64,000 bases of DNA from Limnobacter olei (lineage in GTDB: Bacteria; Pseudomonadota; Gammaproteobacteria; Burkholderiales; Burkholderiaceae_B): NCBI RefSeq assembly GCF_029087225.1, contig NZ_JARFJD010000007.1, positions 165,049 to 229,048 of the forward strand. Reading direction: 5' to 3'. Under the pieces are notes generated by a model, which searched no databases, was not told the DNA's origin, and saw only the letters and a list, made by a program, of their open reading frames with translations. A program made the translations under genes and the position numbers. Shown here in pieces: positions 8,318 to 18,800 of the stretch. Positions within the stretch are counted from its first letter, which is position 1; each line of letters opens with the position of its first letter.

Positions 8318-9919
8318 ATGCCGATTTTCTGGACACAAGCCGCTCGAATAATTCACCTTTCGGTGTTTTCGATTCTCTGTGCTTTATTGACGCTGTTTCC
8401 CCTGCCGGGGCTCAGCCTTGAAATTTCCACACCAGTGGGAATGCAGCAAATTGGTCAAATCCTGAATCTGAAAAGTACGCTCAGCAACATGCCAGAAGGA
8501 GCTGAATCGCAATTGCGATCCACATGCCTGAAGGCTCGAATATATGCTTCGGGAAATAATCCGGGCAGTTATGAAAGTACCCTCTCGCGAGAGGTACTGG
8601 TGAATTTTGACCCAACGATTCGCCGAGGAGGCTTGCTTGAATTCAAGTCGGTAGCACCTGTTGAGGACGCAGTGGTTGAAATGGAGTTGGTGTCGGAGTG
8701 CCCATTGATCGTGTTCAGTACAAAATGGACATTGCTGTTGAAACAGGGTGGGGTTGAACAGGGCAATCCGATTAATGTAAACACTACTGGCAAAGAATCT
8801 GCTTTTGACCCTGAAGGTTCTTCGTTGTTGGCCAATTCCAGAAAAGCACCAGTACCACAGCTTGACAGCAAGCCAGCATGGATGACTCAAGATGAGCGAC
8901 ATGAAATAAAGCCTCAGCAAGCATTGAGCGAGACTCCCGCGGTTGTTTTAACGACACCAGAAAATGATGAGGCGGCAAGTAACAATGAAGTTGTGAAGGT
9001 GGCATCGCTTAATACAGATTTGTTTGGTGCCGGGCTCATTGAAAGCCGAAGGGAAACCAGCGATATAACTGGCGGGCTGGGTCTGAATGAATACACTGGG
9101 GAAACAGTTGCGAACCGTAACCTACAAGAGTGGCTGCTGCCGGTATCGTTGACTGCAGCGGTTCTATTGATGATTACTTTGTTACTTTATCGACGACATT
9201 CAGCTCAAAAAGCAAACATGCAGTTGGGGGTTAATGAGTACGGTCACGATGATCGTCGTGCCAATAATTCACAGCCGATGGATGTGGCGACCATCAGCCG
9301 AGAACACGTTATGGCGTTTTCAGGAGAGCCTGCATCGATATCTGTGGGTAGCCATCGGGTGTTGGAGTCTTTGATTGGAAATGATGAACAAGACTTTGAC
9401 GCCGACCTGAATTCGTCTGTCCATAACATGAACACCGGTTTGATCGACCCCGTGTATCGATCGTCTCTAAAAATCAGTCTTGAGTTGATCAATCGGGCCG
9501 ACATTCCCAGCTGGAAATTACCTGCATCTTATCTGGGTTTGGTCGAGTCGCGGAACAAATCACTGGAGCTGCACAGAACGATCGATGCTTTGTTGTTGCG
9601 AAGTCAAATTGGCTTGATTGAATTGGCTTTTCAGGACGCCAAACAGGGCCAGTTGACCCCGGCGCAGTCTTCATTGGAACTGCTGGAGCAGGTACTTGGC
9701 AATGAGTTACATGACACAGAGTTCAGACCAACGCTTTGCGTGCCCGATGTGGTCAAAAGTCATGTGCGCGCAAAAATGTGCGAGATCGCGGGCGCCGATA
9801 AGCGCCAGTTACTCCGTGAAAACCTTGTGAACTTGAACAGCCAGGTGCTTAGCCCCGCACTTTGCTTTAATTCAAATGCATGGCGCGAATTCTTGAGTGA
9901 GGAAGGTATTCTAGATTAG
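8318..9919 (+). CDS. FimV-like inner-membrane protein
   Basis: The 533-residue protein starts with a hydrophobic signal segment (residues about 10-34) followed by LEISTPVGMQQIGQ and a roughly 100-residue domain with GGLLEFKSVAPVED and a WTLLLKQ end. This resembles the N-terminal periplasmic domain of FimV/TspA proteins, which position polar machinery. A polar, low-complexity linker follows, then a membrane span (about 272-293, LLPVSLTAAVLLMITLLLY) and a cytoplasmic domain of about 220 residues ending in a helical region. The usual LysM motif and TPR repeats are not obvious, so the family link is tentative. The start was placed at 8318 because the signal segment begins there; the frame extends upstream to 8234, and neither start has a strong ribosome binding site. 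No pilus or polarity gene adjoins it. Confidence 0.62.
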   Translation: MPIFWTQAARIIHLSVFSILCALLTLFPLPGLSLEISTPVGMQQIGQILNLKSTLSNMPEGAESQLRSTCLKARIYASGNNPGSYESTLSREVLVNFDPTIRRGGLLEFKSVAPVEDAVVEMELVSECPLIVFSTKWTLLLKQGGVEQGNPINVNTTGKESAFDPEGSSLLANSRKAPVPQLDSKPAWMTQDERHEIKPQQALSETPAVVLTTPENDEAASNNEVVKVASLNTDLFGAGLIESRRETSDITGGLGLNEYTGETVANRNLQEWLLPVSLTAAVLLMITLLLYRRHSAQKANMQLGVNEYGHDDRRANNSQPMDVATISREHVMAFSGEPASISVGSHRVLESLIGNDEQDFDADLNSSVHNMNTGLIDPVYRSSLKISLELINRADIPSWKLPASYLGLVESRNKSLELHRTIDALLLRSQIGLIELAFQDAKQGQLTPAQSSLELLEQVLGNELHDTEFRPTLCVPDVVKSHVRAKMCEIAGADKRQLLRENLVNLNSQVLSPALCFNSNAWREFLSEEGILD

Positions 9920-9934
9920 CCATCACATTGCTGT

Positions 9935-11848
9935 TCACGACACGCTTAGGGACTCTTCCAGTTGCTCAATCTCAAGCATCAGTTCCAGCAACTCAGTTTC
10001 CGCGTTCTCTAGGCGAGCGGCGATCAAGTTGCGCTCATGGTGCAGTTCCGTGGCTTTTTTCGAATCGTCGGGTTTGCTGTAGTCGCATTTGGCCAAAGCT
10101 TGATCAAGTTTGGCCATTTTAGGTTGATCAGTCTCAATTAGCTTTTCAAGTTTTTTAACCTGATTGCCCAATTGTTTGATTCGTTGGCTCACAGCTTGCC
10201 TGTCTATGGGTGCTGCCACAACTGCGACAGGTTTGTTGTTCGAATTGCCTTGTTTTGCATTGCGATTTTCCGCACTGGTTTCTTTGCGCAGCAGCTCCGC
10301 ATAGTCATCCAGGTCGCCGTCAAATTCGGTCACGGCACCTTGGTGAACGCGCCAAAAGCGATCAGTAATAGATTCCAGCAAATGCCGGTCGTGAGAAACC
10401 ATCACCAGGGCTCCTTCAAATTCCAGAAGGCTGCTGGCCAAGGCTTGGCGAGTCGCAATGTCCAGATGGTTTGTGGGTTCATCCAGCAATAGCAGGTTGG
10501 GGCGTTTGTAGGCTAAAAGGGCCAAAGCCAAACGCGACTTTTCACCGCCCGAAAAACTGCCAACCAATTGACGAACTTTGTCGTCTCTAAAGTGATAGCG
10601 TGCCAAGAATTCACGCGCTTTTTGCTCGGAAATTTGCCGCTCAAGACGTGACATGTGCTGCAAGGGTGTGGCGTTCATGTCAAGCGATTCAATTTGGTCT
10701 TGCGCGAAGTACCCGTAAACCAGTCCTTTGCCCTCAACCCGCTCACCGCCCAACATGTTGAGCTCGCCCACCAATGTTTTAACCAAGGTGGTTTTGCCGT
10801 TGCCGTTGGCACCCAACAGACCGATACGGTCGCCAGGGCGAAGTTCAAGACTGATACTTTTTAGAATGGGCGTTGCACCTTCATATCCACAATCGCTTCG
10901 ATTCAACACCACCAAAGGGTCTGGACTTTTGTGGGGTTCCATAAACGGAATTGCCACATGGGGTTCTACTTGCAAAGTTTCAATCAACTTGATCTTTTCA
11001 AGTCGCTTTACCCGGCTTTGTGCTTGTTTGGCCTTGCTGGCTTTGGCCTTGAAACGATCCACAAATTTTTGCAGCTTTTCCATTTCACCGGCAGCCTTTT
11101 TGTTGGCTTGGCTAACCTGGTCTGCACGCTCGGCAAAAGCACGCTCAAACGCCGAATAGCCACCCGTGTATTTGGTCAGTTTTTCGCTGTTCAGGTGCAC
11201 GGTGTGGGTACACACCTCGTCTAGAAAATCACGGTCATGTGAAACCAGAATAACCGTACTGTTGACTTGCTTGATCCACTGCTCCAGCCACACCACCGCT
11301 TCGATGTCCAGATGGTTGGTGGGTTCGTCCAACAAAATAAGGTCGGCCCTTGAGCCTAGCACTTTGGCAAGGTTCAAGCGCATTTTCCAGCCGCCAGAAA
11401 ACTCGCCAACTTTGCGTTGAAGGTCTTCTGTTTTAAACCCCAAGCCGTGAAGAATGGTGGCCACACGCGCTTCAGCAGTGTAGCCATCCAGGTTCTCAAG
11501 TTCTTCATACAAGTGGCCAAGTTGCTCCATGTCGCCGCTTTCTTCAACGGCATGAATTTTTTGGCGCACTTCGTGCAAGGCCCGGTCACCTTCCAGGGCG
11601 AAATCAATCACGCTGAGGTGGTTGGCTGTTACTTCTTGATCAATCCAGGAAAGTCGCCACACCTTCGGCAGGTCGATACTGCCCTGATCAATGTGAAGCT
11701 CGCCGAGAAGGGCACTTAGAAAACTGGATTTACCAGCGCCATTGTGACCAATAAGCCCCACTTTTTCACCGGGAAACAGAGTGAGTTCAGCATTGGTTAA
11801 AATAGGCTTGCTGCCCCGCGCAATGCTGAGGTTGTTGATTTGAATCAT
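9935..11848 (-). CDS. ABC-F family ATPase, YheS/Uup-like
   Basis: This soluble protein has two ABC domains and no membrane part, so it belongs to the ABC-F group that acts on ribosomes. Walker A motifs are GHNGAGKSS (residues 34-42) and GANGNGKTT (about 350). Both signatures (EFSGGWK, SFSGGEK) and Walker B motifs ([10 protein letters not shown] twice) are intact. The linker between the domains carries the basic P-site tRNA-interaction segment (KAKASKAKQAQSRVKRLEK). A C-terminal coiled coil of about 80 residues follows the second domain, as in YheS and Uup. At 637 residues the length suits these subfamilies; I cannot tell which. It is the last gene of the minus-strand queF-dap operon, 9 bases after prmB. 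Confidence 0.92.
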   Translation of the reverse strand: MIQINNLSIARGSKPILTNAELTLFPGEKVGLIGHNGAGKSSFLSALLGELHIDQGSIDLPKVWRLSWIDQEVTANHLSVIDFALEGDRALHEVRQKIHAVEESGDMEQLGHLYEELENLDGYTAEARVATILHGLGFKTEDLQRKVGEFSGGWKMRLNLAKVLGSRADLILLDEPTNHLDIEAVVWLEQWIKQVNSTVILVSHDRDFLDEVCTHTVHLNSEKLTKYTGGYSAFERAFAERADQVSQANKKAAGEMEKLQKFVDRFKAKASKAKQAQSRVKRLEKIKLIETLQVEPHVAIPFMEPHKSPDPLVVLNRSDCGYEGATPILKSISLELRPGDRIGLLGANGNGKTTLVKTLVGELNMLGGERVEGKGLVYGYFAQDQIESLDMNATPLQHMSRLERQISEQKAREFLARYHFRDDKVRQLVGSFSGGEKSRLALALLAYKRPNLLLLDEPTNHLDIATRQALASSLLEFEGALVMVSHDRHLLESITDRFWRVHQGAVTEFDGDLDDYAELLRKETSAENRNAKQGNSNNKPVAVVAAPIDRQAVSQRIKQLGNQVKKLEKLIETDQPKMAKLDQALAKCDYSKPDDSKKATELHHERNLIAARLENAETELLELMLEIEQLEESLSVS

Positions 11849-11857
11849 TGAATGGGT

Positions 11858-12772
11858 TTAGACCAAGTCTTCTTTGTTGAGCAAAAACACCTGTTCGTCA
11901 CCTGCCGAGGTTTCAAGCCAAATGGGATTTAAATGTGGAAAGGCTGCTTCGAAATGCAGTTTTTCATTGCCAAGCTCAACCACCAGAAAACCGCCGTCTT
12001 TCAGGTGTTTGGGGGCTTGTTCAAGAATATCCTGAATCAGATCCATACCGCTGTCGCCACCGGCCAAAGCCATGCGTGGCTCATGCAGATACTCTGGGGG
12101 TAGCTTTTTCATGGAGGCCTCATTGACATAAGGCGGATTGGTCAAGATGAAATCGTATTGCTTGCCATTCAGGTTTGAAAACAAATCAGATTCAATGGCA
12201 TGAACACGCCGCTTCATCTCATGCAGTTGTATGTTCTCGCGCGCGACACTCAAGGCCTCAGTCGACAAATCGACGGCATCAACCTGCGCATTTTCAAACA
12301 CGTATGCAGCCAGAATCGCAAGGCAACCTGAGCCTGTGCACATGTCCAGAATCTCGAATGGCATTTCAGGGGCATTTACCCAGGGCGTTAACTGGTCGGC
12401 CAGCAGTTCGGCGATGAAGGAGCGCGGGATGATGACCCGTTCGTCGACCTTGAAGGCGTGTCCTTGCAACCAGGCCTCGCCAGTGATGTAACTGGCCGGC
12501 TTGCGATCAGCTACACGTTGGGTAATAAAACGTGTCAGTCGATTGGCTTCTTGAATGGTGACACGTGCGTCCCAAAACGGCCCGACGTCGCCAATCGGCA
12601 AACTGAGCGCTGACTGCACCATATAAATGGCTTCATCAAATGCGTTGCTTGAGCCATGGCCAAAAAACACCTGGCCACGGCGCATTTCGCTGACATAAAA
12701 CCGCACCCAGTCGCGAACGGTGTGTAGTTCTTTGGGGTCGACTGCAATGTGTGCGGTGTAATCCTGATTCAT
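11858..12772 (-). CDS. prmB: Ribosomal protein L3 N5-glutamine methyltransferase
   Basis: PrmB uses S-adenosylmethionine to methylate a glutamine of ribosomal protein L3. The 304-residue length fits PrmB. The SAM-binding motif is DMCTGSGCLAIL (around residue 140), and the substrate-glutamine motif NPPYV lies near residue 210. An N-terminal helical domain precedes them, as in the PrmB/PrmC group. PrmC (release factor methyltransferase) has the same core, but the N-terminal region here (HTVRDWVRF, VFFGHGSSNAFDEA) matches the PrmB type. The start overlaps the stop of the yffB-like gene by 4 bases, so the two are translationally coupled. Confidence 0.92.
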   Translation of the reverse strand: MNQDYTAHIAVDPKELHTVRDWVRFYVSEMRRGQVFFGHGSSNAFDEAIYMVQSALSLPIGDVGPFWDARVTIQEANRLTRFITQRVADRKPASYITGEAWLQGHAFKVDERVIIPRSFIAELLADQLTPWVNAPEMPFEILDMCTGSGCLAILAAYVFENAQVDAVDLSTEALSVARENIQLHEMKRRVHAIESDLFSNLNGKQYDFILTNPPYVNEASMKKLPPEYLHEPRMALAGGDSGMDLIQDILEQAPKHLKDGGFLVVELGNEKLHFEAAFPHLNPIWLETSAGDEQVFLLNKEDLV

Positions 12773-13113
12773 GAATTGCCTTGGCTGAAATCGGTTTGCC
12801 CAATGGTGAGTACGCCGTTTAATTCGACGACCGGGCGTTTAATAATGCTGGGGTATTCCAACAGAAGGGCTTTTGCACCCTCGGGTGACTGGGCTTTGCC
12901 TTGCAGGCTTTCGTCCAGACCACGCCAAGTGGTGCCTTTGCGATTGATGACTTTATCCAACCCGAAGGTACTGATCCATTCGTCGAGCAGCAATGCGGGT
13001 ACACCATGTTTTTTGAAATCATGGAAAACAATTTCCACATCATTCGATTTCAGGGATGCAATCGCTTTTTTTACGCTGTCGCAGTTCGGAATTCCATATA
13101 CCTTGGCTGTCAT
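12769..13113 (-). CDS. ArsC/Spx-family reductase-like protein, YffB type
   Basis: This 114-residue protein has the thioredoxin-like ArsC fold: KVYGIPNCDSVKKA gives the single conserved cysteine (C10) at the end of the first strand, followed by FHDFKKHG and RKGTTWRGL, typical of the YffB group. True arsenate reductases carry further conserved arginines, and no ars gene is near, so a role in arsenic resistance is unlikely. YffB proteins are thought to be glutathione-dependent thiol reductases. The ATG at 13113 was chosen because AAGGAG precedes it; the frame is open further upstream, into dapD. It sits 16 bases after dapD and overlaps prmB. Confidence 0.88.
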   Translation of the reverse strand: MTAKVYGIPNCDSVKKAIASLKSNDVEIVFHDFKKHGVPALLLDEWISTFGLDKVINRKGTTWRGLDESLQGKAQSPEGAKALLLEYPSIIKRPVVELNGVLTIGQTDFSQGNS

Positions 13114-13129
13114 TCTGTCGGGTGCTCCT

Positions 13130-13960
13130 TTACTCTGCGTTGCGCAGCAATTCATTGATGCCAGTTTTCGCACGTGTTTTTGCATCAACACGCTTGACGA
13201 TCACCGCGCAGTACAGACTGTACTTGCCACAAGCGCTTGGCAGTGAACCGCTGACCACAACCGAGCCGGCTGGAATTCGGCCGTAAGTCACTTCACCTGT
13301 TTCGCGGTTGTAAATTTTTGTACTCTGCCCAATGTAAACACCCATGGAAATCACAGAGTTTTCTTCAACGATTACGCCTTCCACTACCTCAGAACGTGCG
13401 CCAATAAAACAGTTGTCTTCGATGATTGTGGGGTTCGCCTGTAGAGGTTCCAACACGCCACCAATGCCTACGCCACCGCTCAAATGGACGTTTTTACCGA
13501 TTTGTGCGCATGAACCCACAGTGGCCCAAGTGTCCACCATCGTGCCTTCGTCGACATACGCACCAATGTTCACGTAGCTGGGCATCAGCACGACATTTTT
13601 GGCAATGAAACTGCCACGGCGGGCCACGGCAGGCGGTACTACACGGAATCCACCTTTCTTGAAGTCTTCTTCGGTGTAATCGACAAACTTCGTGGGCACC
13701 TTGTCATAAAACTGGGTGAAGCCACCGGCAGCCATGGGCTTGTTGTCTTCCAGGCGGAAAGAAAGCAGCACGGCTTTCTTGATCCACTGGTGGGTAACCC
13801 ACTCACCACTTTCTTTGGAGCAAACACGCAGTTCACCTGTATTCAGTTTTTCCAGTACGTCGCCAACAGCAGCACGAACATCGGCTGGCGCTGAGGATGG
13901 AGAAATGTCTGCACGGTTTTCCCAGGCGGCTTCGATAATGGATTGATGATTTGTTGTCAT
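13130..13960 (-). CDS. dapD: Tetrahydrodipicolinate N-succinyltransferase
   Basis: DapD transfers succinate from succinyl-CoA to tetrahydrodipicolinate, committing the succinylase route to meso-diaminopimelate and lysine. At 276 residues it matches the family. An N-terminal helical region is followed by the left-handed beta-helix of hexapeptide repeats, seen as [23 protein letters not shown] and GGVGIGG stretches from residue 130 on. The trimer active site residues are expected between subunits. It lies 27 bases after dapC in the same operon, so two consecutive steps of the pathway are co-expressed. Confidence 0.97.
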   Translation of the reverse strand: MTTNHQSIIEAAWENRADISPSSAPADVRAAVGDVLEKLNTGELRVCSKESGEWVTHQWIKKAVLLSFRLEDNKPMAAGGFTQFYDKVPTKFVDYTEEDFKKGGFRVVPPAVARRGSFIAKNVVLMPSYVNIGAYVDEGTMVDTWATVGSCAQIGKNVHLSGGVGIGGVLEPLQANPTIIEDNCFIGARSEVVEGVIVEENSVISMGVYIGQSTKIYNRETGEVTYGRIPAGSVVVSGSLPSACGKYSLYCAVIVKRVDAKTRAKTGINELLRNAE

Positions 13961-13987
13961 GGTGATTTCCTGTGTCAGAGATTGTTT

Positions 13988-15172
13988 TTAAATTTGTTGT
14001 GCGATTCGATTGGCGGCTTCATTGCATTCGGCCAGGCTGGCCACCAGCGCAATTCTCACATGGTTGCTACCGGGGTTAAAACCATTCACCTCACGACCCA
14101 AAAAGCTTCCGGGCAACAGGGTAACATGGGCTTGCTCAAATAGCCTCTTGGCGAATGCGGTGTCGCTTTGCCCCACATCAGCCCAAAAATAAAAGCCGGC
14201 GGGTGGAATGTGCAGATCAAGCTTGCCTTCAAGAATGGCGCTGAAGGCTTTGAACTTCTCGGTGTACAAGCGGCGGTTCTCGGCAACGTGTTCTTCATCG
14301 TTCCAGGCCGCCACGCTGGCCATTTGTATGGTGGTCGACATGGCAGAACCATGGTAGGTGCGGTAGCGAAGAAATGCCTTGATCAGGTCTGCATCGCCCG
14401 CTACATAACCAGAACGAAGCCCAGGTGCGTTAGAGCGCTTGGAGAGGCTGGAAAACACAATCAAGTTGTTGTAATCCGATCGGCCAAGCCGGCTTGCTGC
14501 TTCAAGCCCGCCGATGGGGGCTGCGGTGCCATCAAGGTAAATTTCTGAATAACACTCGTCCGAGGCGATGACAATGTTGTACTCGTCAGCCAAATCAAAC
14601 AGCTTTTGCCAATCCTCAAGTGAATAGACCGCACCAGTAGGGTTGTTCGGGGAACACACATACATCAGCTTTGTCTTGGCCAATACATCGGGGCTGAGTG
14701 CGTGAAAATTTGACAATCCACTGGCCGGATCAATGTTCACAAACACAGGGCTTGCGCCACCTAAAAAAGTGGCGCCTTCGTAAATTTGATAGAAGGGGTT
14801 TGGAAAAACCACGTGGCTGTCGTTCTCACAACCATCCAATACCACCTGTGCGAAAGAAAACAAAGCCTCACGCGAGCCCAGAATCGGCAAAACCTGAGTT
14901 TCCGGGTCGACCAAGGCATCAAAACGGCGCAGTATCCAGTCAGAAATTGCTTTTCTCAACACCGGCAAACCTTGTGTGCCCGGGTAAACCGACAAGCCAT
15001 CGAGGTTATCGATCAATGCCTGCTTGATCAGCGCAGGCGTAGGGTGCTTGGGCTCACCAATGGACAGATTGACGTGGGCCAGGCCACCTGTGTGCTGGCT
15101 GCCCGCGAACAATGCCCGAAGGCGTTCAAATGGATAAGGCTGAAGTTTGTCGAGGTTTTTCAATCGGTTCAC
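13988..15172 (-). CDS. dapC: Succinyldiaminopimelate transaminase
   Basis: This pyridoxal-phosphate enzyme of the fold-type I aminotransferase family has 394 residues. The cofactor lysine is in SSLSKRSNAPGLRSGY (around residue 240). NPNNPTG-like CSPNNPTGAVY and ASDECYSEIYLDG carry the other cofactor contacts. Its position directly before dapD supports the DapC role, that is, conversion of N-succinyl-2-amino-6-oxopimelate to N-succinyl-diaminopimelate. Without this context it would only be called a class I/II aminotransferase. It follows queF by 27 bases. Confidence 0.93.
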   Translation of the reverse strand: MNRLKNLDKLQPYPFERLRALFAGSQHTGGLAHVNLSIGEPKHPTPALIKQALIDNLDGLSVYPGTQGLPVLRKAISDWILRRFDALVDPETQVLPILGSREALFSFAQVVLDGCENDSHVVFPNPFYQIYEGATFLGGASPVFVNIDPASGLSNFHALSPDVLAKTKLMYVCSPNNPTGAVYSLEDWQKLFDLADEYNIVIASDECYSEIYLDGTAAPIGGLEAASRLGRSDYNNLIVFSSLSKRSNAPGLRSGYVAGDADLIKAFLRYRTYHGSAMSTTIQMASVAAWNDEEHVAENRRLYTEKFKAFSAILEGKLDLHIPPAGFYFWADVGQSDTAFAKRLFEQAHVTLLPGSFLGREVNGFNPGSNHVRIALVASLAECNEAANRIAQQI

Positions 15173-15199
15173 CGGAATTGCTGTTTCGCTGCGCGCTTT

Positions 15200-15619
15200 T
15201 TAGCCACGAGTGGGGTTCATGGTTGAAATGGAATCCAGTTCAACTTTCGGCAAGGGCTGAAAGCCTGAATGGCGGTGTTCAGCCACCACCGTGGTGTATA
15301 CACCACCCCGAACATACCATTTCGCAGTTAGTTTCATGTAGCGGGGATCGGTTGCGGCCACCAGGTCGTCCAGAATCTTGTTGGTTACAGCCTCGTGGAA
15401 AGCACCTTCCTCTCTGTAACTCCACATGTACATTTTCAGGCTTTTCAGTTCTACGTTCTTCTGGTTGGGCAGGTAGTCGATCACCAAAGTGGCGAAGTCT
15501 GGCTGCCCGGTCAAAGGACAAAGACATGTAAATTCAGGTACTTCGATGTGAACGTGGTAGGGCCGATCCGGGTTCGGGTTCGGGAAAGTCTGTAAATCGC
15601 GGCTGGGTTTGTTACTCAT
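15200..15619 (-). CDS. queF: NADPH-dependent 7-cyano-7-deazaguanine reductase (type I QueF)
   Basis: QueF reduces the nitrile preQ0 to the amine preQ1, a step in queuosine tRNA modification. At 139 residues it is the short, unimodular type I form. The catalytic cysteine is in [15 protein letters not shown] (near residue 33), followed by [17 protein letters not shown], the NADPH/substrate region with its conserved glutamate. It appears to be the first gene of a six-gene minus-strand operon (queF-dapC-dapD-yffB-prmB-ABC-F). I looked in the 190-base leader for a preQ1 riboswitch and saw none. Confidence 0.96.
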   Translation of the reverse strand: MSNKPSRDLQTFPNPNPDRPYHVHIEVPEFTCLCPLTGQPDFATLVIDYLPNQKNVELKSLKMYMWSYREEGAFHEAVTNKILDDLVAATDPRYMKLTAKWYVRGGVYTTVVAEHRHSGFQPLPKVELDSISTMNPTRG

Positions 15620-15730
15620 AATTCTCTCGTGGGGCTCTTTAGCCTGTTGTGGCCTTTGGCCTTTGTGGCGTTAAACAACTCAATCATCCTGCCAACTAAG
15701 GGCGGGGGCCCGGCGTAAAGCGCGAAGGCT

Positions 15731-15740
15731 TTGCTATTAT
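15731..15740 (+). promoter_or_regulatory. Candidate extended -10 promoter of smc-zipA-ligA
   Basis: TTGCTATTAT (15731-15740) contains an extended -10 element (TG-C-TATTAT) about 75 bases before the smc start. No good -35 hexamer is visible, consistent with an extended -10 promoter. It lies in the 194-base divergent region between queF and smc. Confidence 0.35.
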
Positions 15741-15813
15741 AAGGTCAGCGGGTTTTCAAGTTCCCGTGGGTTGAAGTTTTTATTCGTTCTATTGGTCTCA
15801 TTTCCACTTCATC

Positions 15814-18800
15814 GTGCGATTAACTCACATTCGTTTAGCTGGCTTTAAGTCATTTGTTGAACCAACGTCCTTTGCCGTGCCCAGTAATTTGGTGGGTGTG
15901 GTGGGTCCGAACGGCTGTGGCAAATCCAACATTATCGACGCAGTACGCTGGGTACTGGGTGAATCCAAGGCGTCGGAGTTGCGTGGCGAATCCATGCAAG
16001 ACGTCATCTTCAATGGCTCCACCAACCGCAAAGCGGCCTCGCGTGCCAGCGTAGAGCTGGTGTTTGATAACGCAGAAGGCAGGGCAGGCGGAAGCTGGAA
16101 CCAATATTCCGAAATTTCAGTTAAACGCGTGCTCACACGCGATGGCGCTTCAACCTATTACATCAACCAGCAGGCGGTTCGCCGCCGCGATGTCCAGGAT
16201 ATTTTCCTGGGTACAGGTCTTGGGCCACGCGCCTATGCCATTATCGGGCAGGGCATGATTGCCCGTATTATTGAAGCCCGCCCGGAAGAATTGCGCATTT
16301 TTCTGGAAGAGGCCGCAGGTGTATCGAAATACAAGGAACGCCGCCGGGAAACCGGCAATCGTTTGGCCGACACACGCGACAACCTCACCCGTATCGAAGA
16401 TATTCTTCGCGAATTGACGAGCCAGATTGAGCGACTGGAGCAGCAAGCCACTGTGGCGCGGCAGTTCAAGGAACTTGAAGAGGCTAAAAATACAAAGCAG
16501 CGCATGCTTTGGTACATACGCTATTCCGAGGCGTTAGAGCAGAAAAATACAGGCCAGGCCAAGCTTGAACGTGCCAAAGCTGATCTTGAGGCCATTCAAA
16601 GCAAATCGATTAGCACCCAAACTGAACTTTTCGCTGTGCGTGAAAAGCAGGTGGATGCCCAGCAACAGCTTGAAAACGACCAAACCCAATGGATTGAATC
16701 CAACAGGCAAGTAAGCCGTCTTGAAGCTGATTTGCGCGTGATGGCTGAATCACGTGCACGCCTGGGTACCCGAGTGGCCGAGCTTGAACTTGAAATTCAA
16801 AACTGGACCGTTCGGGAAGAAGACGCGAAGGCACGATTGGAAGAAATCAGTGGTTCTACTGAAGAACAGCAAGCCGAGCTGGAAGAGAGGATCATCGCGC
16901 TTGAAGAAGCTGAGCTGGCAGTTGAGCCTGTGGAGTTGGCCTTGCAGGCTGCGCGATCCGCTGTAGACCAAAAACGCGCCGGTGTCATGCAAATACAGCA
17001 GGCACTTGGTCAGGTTTCCTCTCAACAAGAATCAGCCAGCCGTGCCGAAAACACGATTCAAGTGAAATTGGATCGGCTTGAAAGCGAAAAGCAGCAAATT
17101 GCAGCACCTTCGGTACACGAAATGGACGAAGTCCAATCTCGGGTTCATTCCCTTGAACGGGAGCTTGACGATGCCACCGGCAACCTTGCTGAATTTGAAA
17201 GCAAGTTGGCTGCTGGCAGTGCCGAACTTGATCATGTTCAATCGGCATTCAATACTGAGCGGGACAAGCATGCCAACGCGCAGGCGCAATTGCAGGCACT
17301 TGAGAAATTAAACGAGCAACTTGCCGAAAGCGCTGAGTTAAAGCCCTGGGTTGAAAGCAGTGGCCTTGGCGATACACCACGCTTATTGGGCAAGTTACAA
17401 GTGGAGCGAGGCTGGGAAAGGGCACTTGAATCGGCGCTGCGGGAGTCGCTTGACAGCTTTCAGGTACGAACGCTTGACATGGTTGAGGGCTTTGCCAAAC
17501 AGCCACCCCCCGCACGCGTGGCTTTCATGGAATCGGCGAGTCAGGGCGGTGGTTCAAACCTTTCTGTTGGCCCGGAAGACCTGGCCAGCTTGGTGCGCAG
17601 CAACGACTCTGCCATTCAGCAATCTTTGATTCAATCACTGGCTGGGTACCTCTTGGCCCCCGATTTGCAAGCCGCACTGGCGAAACGAAAAACCCTGAAG
17701 CCAGGCCAGCGGATCTTCACGCCACAAGGGCATTGTGTCAGCGCCACAGGGGTGTCTTTTTATGCGGCAGACAATGCGCAAAGCGGTCGGCTTGAGCGCC
17801 AGCAGCAAATAGAAGCCCTGCGTACAGAAGTGCGCGCGCTAGACATGTTGAAAAATGAATCCATGGCCAAGCGCGACCAACTGCAATTGCGCACTGGTGA
17901 AATGAAAGCCCATGTGGTGCAAGCGCGTCAACTGGTTGAAAGTTTGACCAAGCGACTGCATGAAGCCCAGGTACAACTGATTCGCTTGCAAGAGCAGCAA
18001 AGCAGGGCCGATAGCCGCCGTGAACAGATTGGTTTAGACCTGGCTTTGTTGCAAAGCGAACTGGAAGAACAGCGGGCAATTTTGCTTGAATCGGAAGACA
18101 AGTACGCCGAACTGGATGAGCAGCTTGCCGTCGCCAGCGATGCGCTCGAAAGCCAGAAAGACAAAGTGACTGAAGCAGAACAGGCGCTGCGCGACAAGCA
18201 GGTGCAGGTGCAGAATGCGCTGCGTAAAAAGCAGGATGCAGAATTCAATATTCGTAATCAGGAATCTCGCCAACGAGAATGTGAACGAGACATTGCTTTT
18301 GCAAGCAGTCAAATTCAGCAAATTCAGCAACGCAAACAATTGGCGCTGGCTGAACTTGAGGGGCTTTCTGAAACTGAAGGTCAGGAAGCATTGCAGGCTG
18401 CGTTGGAAGAGCGCGTAATTGCAGAAGAAAAAGTGGCAGTTTCTCGTGATGCGCTTGAACAAATCATGGCGAGGGTATCCGAGCTTGAACGTGCGGAAAA
18501 AGAAAGTGACAAGCAGGCTGATCCCCTGCGGGATGCGGTTCAAGACCTCGCATTAAAAATTCAAGCCGCTGAACTCACCATCGAACAATACAAGAATTTG
18601 ATGGACGAAGTGCAGGCCGATGTAAACGAATTGGGTCAGCAATTCGTTGCCATGGATGTACCTCCGAAAGCATCAGTGCTTCAAGCCGAAGTAACCCGCC
18701 TTACCAACGGCATGCAAGAGTTGGGAGCAGTGAACCTGGCTGCGCTGGATGAACTGGCTGCTGCAACAGAGAGAAAATCATTCCTTGACCAACAGGCCGG

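Noticed and set aside
12769-13113. Arsenate reductase (arsenic resistance)
   Set aside because: Only the N-terminal cysteine of the ArsC family is evident, and no arsB, arsR or acr3 gene is near; YffB-type thiol reductase fits better.
15620-15813. Possible preQ1 riboswitch before queF
   Set aside because: The leader shows no matching pseudoknot pattern or conserved C/A-rich tail of the known preQ1 classes.
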